DNA from: an uncultured Lachnospiraceae bacterium
GTDB taxonomy: Bacteria > Bacillota > Clostridia > Lachnospirales > Lachnospiraceae
Assembly: GCA_900313265.1 (NCBI GenBank)
Contig: OMRN01000386.1
Location: 1-10,412, forward strand
Length of the DNA: 10,412 nt
Direction of reading: 5' to 3'
The notes beneath the pieces are model-generated. The model was not told the DNA's origin. It ran no database searches and saw only the letters and a list, made by a program, of their open reading frames with translations. Below are positions 7,084-10,412 of this stretch, one piece after another; within the stretch, counting starts at the first letter, position 1; each line of letters opens with the position of its first letter. The translations under genes were made by a program, and so were the position numbers.

Positions 7084-8358
7084 ATGAAAAAGAAAACATC
7101 ATTAAGAGATTTTTATATTTTATGGAGTACACAGAGTCTGTCGCAGCTTGGCAGTTCGATTACCGCTTTTGCGCTCACCCTCTGGCTTTACGAAAAGACC
7201 GGTTCGGCACTCGGTACGGCAGCACTTCGCATATGCACCTATGCACCGTATGTTATTATGAGTATTTTTGCGGGTGCATTAACCGATAAGTTTGACAAAA
7301 AGAAAACCATGCTGGTCTGTGATTTACTTGCGGCATTAAGTACCGTTGCGGTGTTTATTCTGTATAAGACCGATACGCTCAGTGTCTGGCATCTGTATTT
7401 AATTAATGCCGTTTCGGGCCTTTTGAATACGGTCCAGCAGCCTGCTTCGGAAGTGGCATATACGCTGATTGTTCCGAAGGAGTATTATCAGAAAACCGGC
7501 GGCCTTCAGTCGTTGTCAAGGTCGCTTGTGACCATCGGAAATCCGGTGATTGCGTCCGCAATTTACGGATTCGCCGGACTGGATGCGGCAATTGCCGTTG
7601 ATTTAGTTACGTTCGCAACAGCGTTTGCAGCGCTTGCGTTATTTGTAAAAATTCCGAAGATTTCCTCAGAAGAGGGAAAGAAGGAAAGTATCCTTGAACT
7701 TGCAAAAGAAGGAGTCCGATATTTAATAAAGAATCCGCTGATTCTTTATGTGATTCTTTTTATGTCCGGCGTGAATTTTATTGCATCGGCATTCGATGCG
7801 GTTCTGCCGGCGTATATTCTTCCGAATCCGAGGGGCGGAAACATCATTCTCGGGATTGTAACATCCTGCTCGGGAATTGCCATGGTGGCCGGAAGCTTGC
7901 TGGCGACTTTTATGCCGAAACCGAAAGACCGGGTGAAGGTAATTTACCTGACGATGCTTTTTTCGCTCGGGACAGAGAACTTTCTTCTCGCGTTCTCGAG
8001 ATATCCGTATCTTTGGTGCATCGGACAGTTTCTCGGGTGGATTTTTGTTCCGGTGATGAGCACGAACCAGAATGTGATTATGAAGAATACCATTCCCGCA
8101 AGGCTTCAGGGAAGGGTATATGCCTGCAGAAATACGCTTCAGTTTTTCACAATCCCGATCGGACTTTTATTCGGCGGATTTATGGTGGATGAAGTGTGTG
8201 AGCCGCTGATGAGCGGGAGCGGAATGATTCTTCGTTTTCTGTTCGGCACGGGAAAAGGTTCGGGCGCGGCGCTCATGCTTTTTATTCTGGGAGTACTCGG
8301 AACACTTATGTGTCTGGTCTTCGGAAACATACTGAAAAAGTATAAGTATTCGGATTAG
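7084..8358 (+). CDS. MFS exporter, MefA-like (MFS_3) family
   Basis: This 424-residue protein has about twelve membrane helices in two halves around a cytoplasmic loop near residues 190-215 (KIPKISSEEGKKES). Its N-terminus (FYILWSTQSLSQLGSSI, LWLYEKTGSALGTAAL) and motif A, GALTDKFDKKKTM (about 64-76), match drug exporters of the MFS_3 group that includes macrolide efflux MefA. The second half has a conserved-looking NQNVIMKNTIPARLQGRVYA segment. It probably exports an amphiphilic drug or toxic metabolite by proton antiport; the substrate is not predictable. GGAG at 7073-7076 lies seven bases before the ATG and is within hairpin D of the leader, a layout suggesting inducible translation. A YwaF-like gene starts 26 bases downstream and is probably co-transcribed. 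MefA-like is a family resemblance only, not evidence of macrolide resistance. Confidence 0.88.
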   Translation: MKKKTSLRDFYILWSTQSLSQLGSSITAFALTLWLYEKTGSALGTAALRICTYAPYVIMSIFAGALTDKFDKKKTMLVCDLLAALSTVAVFILYKTDTLSVWHLYLINAVSGLLNTVQQPASEVAYTLIVPKEYYQKTGGLQSLSRSLVTIGNPVIASAIYGFAGLDAAIAVDLVTFATAFAALALFVKIPKISSEEGKKESILELAKEGVRYLIKNPLILYVILFMSGVNFIASAFDAVLPAYILPNPRGGNIILGIVTSCSGIAMVAGSLLATFMPKPKDRVKVIYLTMLFSLGTENFLLAFSRYPYLWCIGQFLGWIFVPVMSTNQNVIMKNTIPARLQGRVYACRNTLQFFTIPIGLLFGGFMVDEVCEPLMSGSGMILRFLFGTGKGSGAALMLFILGVLGTLMCLVFGNILKKYKYSD

Positions 8359-8384
8359 TACCGAAGGCTTATCTGGAGAGAAAA

Positions 8385-9140
8385 ATGACTTTTTACTCGG
8401 AAGGTTTTTTCGGATACGGAGACCCCGGAAATTATATCCCATACGGGCTTGATTACTTTATTCCGATTCTGATTTTAATCGGATGTTCGGTACTGGTTAT
8501 TTTAAAGAGGCGTCAGATTCGCACATGGCCGGGAGAGGGAAGATTACGTTTTGTTCTTGGCTTTATCATCATTATTGTGGAAATGTCTTATTTCTGGCGC
8601 CTTCTTTATGTGGGGCTCGATAACAGCGGTGATACGTCGCTTTTAACGAGGCTTCCGATTCAGCTGTGTGAGTGGGGGGCAATCTGCTCGGCCTTTATGG
8701 TGATGTCTTTAAACGATACGCTGTTTGGAATCAATTATTTTAATACCTTTATCGGCGCGGGTATTGCTCTTTTGGTACCACAGACCGTTATTTCGAGCTG
8801 TGGTCCGGCATATTATCGTTATTATCAGTTCTGGCTCGAACATGCGCTTCCGATTTTTGTGACGGTTTATGCCATGGCGGTACACGGAAAAAGACCAAGG
8901 TACCGTGATTTATGGATCAGTTTCGGCTGCCTTTGTCTGCTTGGAATTCCCGCAACCATTGCCAACATGACAATTCCGGAGGCGGATTATTTATATTTTA
9001 AAATGTCTATCCCTTTTATACCGGAGTCCTATCCGGTCAGGGCAGTGATTTATGCTATCCTTATTCTGACTTTATTTCATGTGCTATATTTCGCATGGGT
9101 GCTTTTCGAAAGGATATACCAAAAGAAAAGAAAGACGTGA
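8385..9140 (+). CDS. TIGR02206 (YwaF) family integral membrane protein
   Basis: This 251-residue protein has about seven membrane helices and matches the YwaF/TIGR02206 family of uncharacterised bacterial membrane proteins, related in fold to TMEM164. Supporting segments are LPIQLCEWGAI (about residues 90-100), FGINYFNTFIGAGIALLVPQ, the aromatic YYRYYQFWLEHALP stretch, and a C-terminal helix followed by a basic tail (YQKKRKT). Family length is about 230-250, so it is full length. GGAG at 8375-8378 precedes the ATG by six bases. It follows the MFS gene by 26 bases and is closed by a strong terminator that overlaps its stop codon, so these two genes form one unit. The biochemical function is unknown. 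Confidence 0.85.
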   Translation: MTFYSEGFFGYGDPGNYIPYGLDYFIPILILIGCSVLVILKRRQIRTWPGEGRLRFVLGFIIIIVEMSYFWRLLYVGLDNSGDTSLLTRLPIQLCEWGAICSAFMVMSLNDTLFGINYFNTFIGAGIALLVPQTVISSCGPAYYRYYQFWLEHALPIFVTVYAMAVHGKRPRYRDLWISFGCLCLLGIPATIANMTIPEADYLYFKMSIPFIPESYPVRAVIYAILILTLFHVLYFAWVLFERIYQKKRKT

Positions 9141-9171
9141 AAAGAGGGCTGTCATTTGACAGCCCTCTTTT
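9140..9171. terminator. Strong bidirectional rho-independent terminator
   Basis: A perfect 14-bp inverted repeat (9140-9153 with 9158-9171) has a four-base loop ATTT, a GC-rich core GAGGGCTGTC, and A4/T4 ends in both directions. It closes the MFS-YwaF unit on the + strand and can serve the convergent DUF4190-like gene on the - strand. Confidence 0.95.
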
Positions 9172-9197
9172 AATCGTATAAGCTTATGTGTTGTAAA

Positions 9198-9455
9198 TCA
9201 GCCTCCGTTTACAGCAAGGTAAACTAAGAAGATTACTAACTCGAGGATAGAGATTGCACAACCGATAATACCGAAAAGCTGACCGAGTTTTGCCTGCTTA
9301 TTCTCCGGATCATGACTTTTGGCAAGTCCTCCGACGACGATTGCAGCAATTGAAAACGGACATCCTGCAGCAGCGCAGAGTGATGTTACGGCTCCGAAAA
9401 TACCCAGAATAAAGGATATTATAGCCATTTTACTTCTTCCCTGATTTTCGTTCAT
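9198..9455 (-). CDS. Small DUF4190-like membrane protein
   Basis: This 85-residue protein has two hydrophobic segments, about 10-38 (MAIISFILGIFGAVTS through IAAIVVGGLA) and 55-82 (LFGIIGCAISILELVIFLVYL). They are joined by a polar loop (KSHDPENKQAKLGQ). This glycine- and isoleucine-rich pattern of two helices flanking a short charged loop is typical of DUF4190 proteins, whose function is unknown. The start at 9455 is set by AAGGGGGA on the - strand at 9462-9469, seven bases before the ATG. The frame stays open upstream but crosses a terminator hairpin there. It is convergent with the YwaF-like gene and shares its terminator. The nearest good promoter on its strand is about 215 bases upstream, with a terminator hairpin in between, so expression may depend on readthrough. 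Confidence 0.75.
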   Translation of the reverse strand: MNENQGRSKMAIISFILGIFGAVTSLCAAAGCPFSIAAIVVGGLAKSHDPENKQAKLGQLFGIIGCAISILELVIFLVYLAVNGG

Positions 9456-9488
9456 TTTGATTCCCCCTTTGAACCTGATAATTATTAA

Positions 9489-9519
9489 AAAACCCGCAAA
9501 TCTCCTGATTGCGGGTTTT
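9489..9519 (-). terminator. Rho-independent terminator on the - strand, 34 bases before the DUF4190-like gene
   Basis: AAAACCCGCAA (9489-9499) and TTGCGGGTTTT (9509-9519) form an 11-bp perfect stem with a nine-base loop. On the - strand the stem runs into six T followed by AATAATTAT, a good termination tract; on the + strand there are only four T before CGCAG. It therefore mainly stops transcription coming from the right, such as that from the promoter at 9669-9698. Confidence 0.85.
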
Positions 9520-9662
9520 CGCAGCTCGTAGCGGAATCGAAGGGGGTCTGACACCTAAAAACCCTATAAAATAAGGAGGCAGAGGCTGTCCAAGTTCCTC
9601 GGACCACCCTTTGGACCACTTTTTTCCGCACGATAAAATCCCGCATTTTCGGATTTATATGC
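9489..9662 (-). ncRNA. Candidate small RNA or attenuated leader between promoter and terminator
   Basis: A good - strand promoter would start a transcript near 9662, and the terminator at 9489-9519 would end it, giving about 175 bases. Internal pairing includes 9588-9593 with 9611-9616 (GTCCAA/TTGGAC), and GGACCAC is repeated at 9601-9607 and 9613-9619. No convincing protein is encoded: a 53-codon frame (9485-9646) lacks a ribosome site and runs through the terminator stem. It could be a stand-alone small RNA or a regulatory leader of the DUF4190-like gene. I do not recognise a known RNA class. Confidence 0.35.
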
Positions 9663-9668
9663 TAATAG
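9520..9668. other. Non-coding stretch between terminator and promoter A
   Basis: Apart from the GGACCAC direct repeat, the GTCCAA/TTGGAC stem and a short ATGCTA/TAGCAT inverted repeat (9659-9664/9673-9678), I see nothing here that can be assigned to a gene. No tRNA cloverleaf can be folded. It may be remnant DNA at the border of an integrated element. Confidence 0.4.
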
Positions 9669-9698
9669 AATATAGCATGATTTTATAGTCAGAGTCAA
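9669..9698 (-). promoter_or_regulatory. Promoter A, - strand (inside left copy of the direct repeat)
   Basis: Reading the - strand, TTGACT (9698-9693) is followed by an 18-base spacer ending in TGC and then TATATT (9674-9669). This is 5/6 for -35, 5/6 for -10, with an extended -10 TGn. Predicted start is near 9662. Confidence 0.6.
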
Positions 9699-9708
9699 GG
9701 ATATAAAG
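9672..9708. repeat. Direct repeat, left copy (37 bp, promoter-bearing)
   Basis: It begins ATAGCATGATTT and continues with GTCAGAGTCAAGG and TATAAAG. It matches 9962-9997 in 34 of 37 aligned columns, with a single T insertion in the promoter spacer and two substitutions. The copies start 290 bases apart. Confidence 0.85.
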
Positions 9709-9725
9709 GGGAGTTGGAGTGCACT

Positions 9726-9809
9726 ATGAAGCAATCATTTTTCTCCCAAAACGAGAAGGGTTTCTCCCAAAATGGATATGATTTTGGGAGAAAAAGGAAA
9801 TACAAATAG
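9726..9809 (+). CDS. Candidate 27-residue basic small protein
   Basis: The frame begins MKQSFFSQNEKG, repeats the word FSQN seven residues later, and ends GRKRKYK before TAG. GGAG at 9716-9719 lies six bases before the ATG, and a rho-independent terminator with a seven-T tract begins nine bases after the stop. This gives it the outline of a complete tiny gene. Against it, I find no good + strand promoter. The internal FSQN repeat is also explained by the 21-bp phased CTCCCAAAA boxes, which may be a DNA-level feature. No homologue is recognised. Confidence 0.35.
   Translation: MKQSFFSQNEKGFSQNGYDFGRKRKYK
9740..9793. repeat. Three 12-bp CTCCCAAAA boxes at exact 21-bp phasing
   Basis: TTTCTCCCAAAA occurs at 9740-9751 and 9761-9772, and its reverse complement TTTTGGGAGAAA at 9782-9793. 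The second and third form a 13-bp perfect inverted repeat (9761-9773/9781-9793) with a seven-base loop. Box starts are 21 bp apart, two helical turns. They lie upstream of - strand promoter A (-35 at 9693-9698), a position suited to regulator binding, but no T-run makes them a terminator. Confidence 0.6.
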
Positions 9810-9817
9810 ATAATGAG

Positions 9818-9850
9818 AAAAGCACCCGTTCAATCACAGGTGCTTTTTTT
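9818..9850 (+). terminator. Rho-independent terminator
   Basis: AAAAGCACC (9818-9826) pairs with GGTGCTTTT (9839-9847), nine bp with a twelve-base loop, followed by a T tract totalling seven on the + strand. On the - strand it has a shorter T4 tract, so it may also stop transcripts from promoter B, less efficiently. Confidence 0.8.
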
Positions 9851-9855
9851 CAATG

Positions 9856-9891
9856 TTATGTAAAAAATTGGATGGGCGGCGTATCCATCAT
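9856..9891 (-). CDS. Candidate 11-codon leader peptide
   Basis: On the - strand the frame encodes MMDTPPIQFFT and ends in TAA. GGGGAGG (9906-9900) lies eight bases before the first ATG, a strong ribosome site, but it is the 3' arm of a hairpin (CTCCACC...GGGGAG) that could hide it. It sits between promoter B and the terminator at 9818-9850. It may be only a translated stretch of a small RNA. Confidence 0.3.
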   Translation of the reverse strand: MMDTPPIQFFT

Positions 9892-9958
9892 ATCAGGTTC
9901 CTCCCCGAAGGGTGGAGTGCAGGGTGCCTTTCCTGCTCGTCAATATTCTTACACCTTT

Positions 9959-9987
9959 AAAATAGCATGATTTATTGTCAGAGTCAA
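9959..9987 (-). promoter_or_regulatory. Promoter B, - strand (inside right copy of the direct repeat)
   Basis: On the - strand TTGACT (9987-9982), a 17-base spacer ending in TGC, and TATTTT (9964-9959) give a 5/6 -35, 4/6 -10 and an extended -10. It lies eleven bases after the stop of the PBECR-like gene; predicted start is near 9952. Confidence 0.55.
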
Positions 9988-9997
9988 GGGTATAAAG
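9962..9997. repeat. Direct repeat, right copy (36 bp, promoter-bearing)
   Basis: It is the near-identical partner of 9672-9708. The conserved part covers the -35, the spacer and the TGC plus TAT start of the -10, and extends about ten bases upstream of the -35 (TATAAAG and GTCAAGG on the + strand), so more than the core promoter has been kept. Confidence 0.85.
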
Positions 9998-9998
9998 C

Positions 9999-10412
9999 TT
10001 ATAATTCCACCTTCTTCAAGCGACCAGATTTAAGATATGCCTCTATTTTTCCGGTTTTAACGTCAAACATAGTAGCAACATAATGTTGATTGCGTTTTCC
10101 GTCAAGTTTGATGCTGATAAAAATGTTATCCTTAAAGATTTTCACAAGTTCAATATTACCGTCGGTATATCCGGCATAATCTGGAGAACTTATTATTTCC
10201 GGTAAATAATCAATATACTTTGCAGCAGTGTAATGCTTACGATTGATTAAATGCGTAAGGAGTCCCTTGGAACGATATATACTAAATGCCTGGAAGTCCG
10301 TTCCGAGAAGGGCATTTAATTCGGTGTTAAATGTTGCGATTTTGATTAGTTTTTCATTCAAATCTTTATTCTCCTGTAGATTTATTCTTTTTGCCTCGTT
10401 GGCTGACACCAC
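9999..10412 (-). CDS. PBECR-type (phage polyvalent protein nuclease) domain protein, C-terminal part
   Basis: The frame is open to the window's right edge, so only about 137 C-terminal residues are seen. The pattern YRSKGLLTHLINRKHYTAAKYIDYLPEII, then SSPDYAGYT, IELVKIFKDNIFISIKLDGK, HYVATMFDVKTGKIEAYLKSGRLKKV fits the PBECR group. These are Phage-Barnase-EndoU-ColicinE5/D-RelE-like nuclease domains, probably PBECR3, found at the ends of polyvalent and head-morphogenesis proteins of phages and integrative elements. Candidate catalytic residues include the His in LTHL and RKHY, Lys in SIKLDGK and the terminal Ser-Gly-Arg. Such domains are predicted RNases, perhaps acting on host RNA during element transfer. 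The N-terminal section (ANEAKRINLQENKDLNEKL) is polar and helical. Its presence suggests mobile-element DNA to the right. The family is named from remembered motif pattern, not a search. Confidence 0.6.
   Translation of the reverse strand: MVSANEAKRINLQENKDLNEKLIKIATFNTELNALLGTDFQAFSIYRSKGLLTHLINRKHYTAAKYIDYLPEIISSPDYAGYTDGNIELVKIFKDNIFISIKLDGKRNQHYVATMFDVKTGKIEAYLKSGRLKKVEL

Larger units (their letters stand above)
9818..9952 (-). ncRNA. Candidate small structured RNA downstream of promoter B
   Basis: From promoter B a transcript would start near 9952 and reach the hairpin at 9818-9850, about 135 bases. On the - strand it contains a small stem GCAGG/CCTGC. A second hairpin has arms CTCC-A-CC and GGGGAG, whose 3' arm carries the ribosome site of an 11-codon frame. 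The architecture parallels the unit downstream of promoter A. No known RNA family is recognised. Confidence 0.33.

Noticed and set aside
9530..9550. TTCGATTCCG on the - strand, resembling a tRNA T-loop and 3' end
   Set aside because: The flanking bases cannot form the T-stem and no anticodon or acceptor arm can be folded around it.
9600..9610. AGGGTGGTCCG on the - strand, similar to the conserved T-box motif
   Set aside because: A T-box needs a long stem I upstream; only about 50 bases lie between the predicted transcription start and this motif, and the rest of the T-box elements are absent.
9485..9646. 53-codon - strand frame beginning MRDFIVRKKVV
   Set aside because: There is no ribosome site before the ATG and the frame runs straight through the terminator stem, so it is probably a chance opening in a non-coding RNA.

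Overview
The window looks like chromosome from a Lachnospiraceae-type member of the Clostridia. The coding sequence is moderately AT-rich, purine-rich GGAG/GGAGG ribosome sites stand 6-10 bases before most starts, and the protein families (DprA, a PF16962-like ABC exporter, a YwaF-type membrane protein, a DUF4190-type protein) are common in that group. No rRNA, tRNA or CRISPR array is visible. The taxonomic call is inferred from style and content, not from a marker gene.

Left and centre (1-6890, all + strand): the 3' part of dprA, then a polytopic membrane protein carrying a DUF218 (SanA/ElyC/YdcF) domain, then a tightly coupled ABC exporter pair (ATPase and permease, 2 bases apart). After a likely promoter comes a six-helix membrane protein of unknown function, followed by a complete L-arabinose isomerase (araA) with all catalytic residues. 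No araB, araD, arabinose transporter or araR lies next to it.

Right-centre (6876-9171, + strand): an MFS exporter of the MefA-like (MFS_3) type and a TIGR02206/YwaF family membrane protein form a two-gene unit closed by a strong terminator. About 175 bases of leader precede the MFS gene. The leader holds two 12-codon open reading frames, each with its own Shine-Dalgarno site, and mutually exclusive hairpins. One hairpin hides the MFS ribosome site; a competing 16-bp stem would release it. This has the architecture of translation-controlled attenuation, as known for inducible antibiotic resistance genes, and is the most interesting element in the window.

Right end (9171-10412, mostly - strand): a small DUF4190-like membrane protein, then about 540 bases without a conventional gene, then the C-terminal part of a PBECR-type (phage polyvalent protein nuclease) domain protein running off the window. 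The gap contains two near-identical 36-37 bp direct repeats. Each carries a good - strand promoter (TTGACT, 17-18 bases, TGC plus a -10), and each is followed 100-175 bases downstream by a terminator hairpin. It also has three 12-bp CTCCCAAAA boxes phased at exactly 21 bp, a 27-codon reading frame with a Shine-Dalgarno site, and an 11-codon reading frame whose Shine-Dalgarno site lies inside a hairpin. This looks like accessory or mobile-element-edge DNA with small-RNA or attenuated-leader units.
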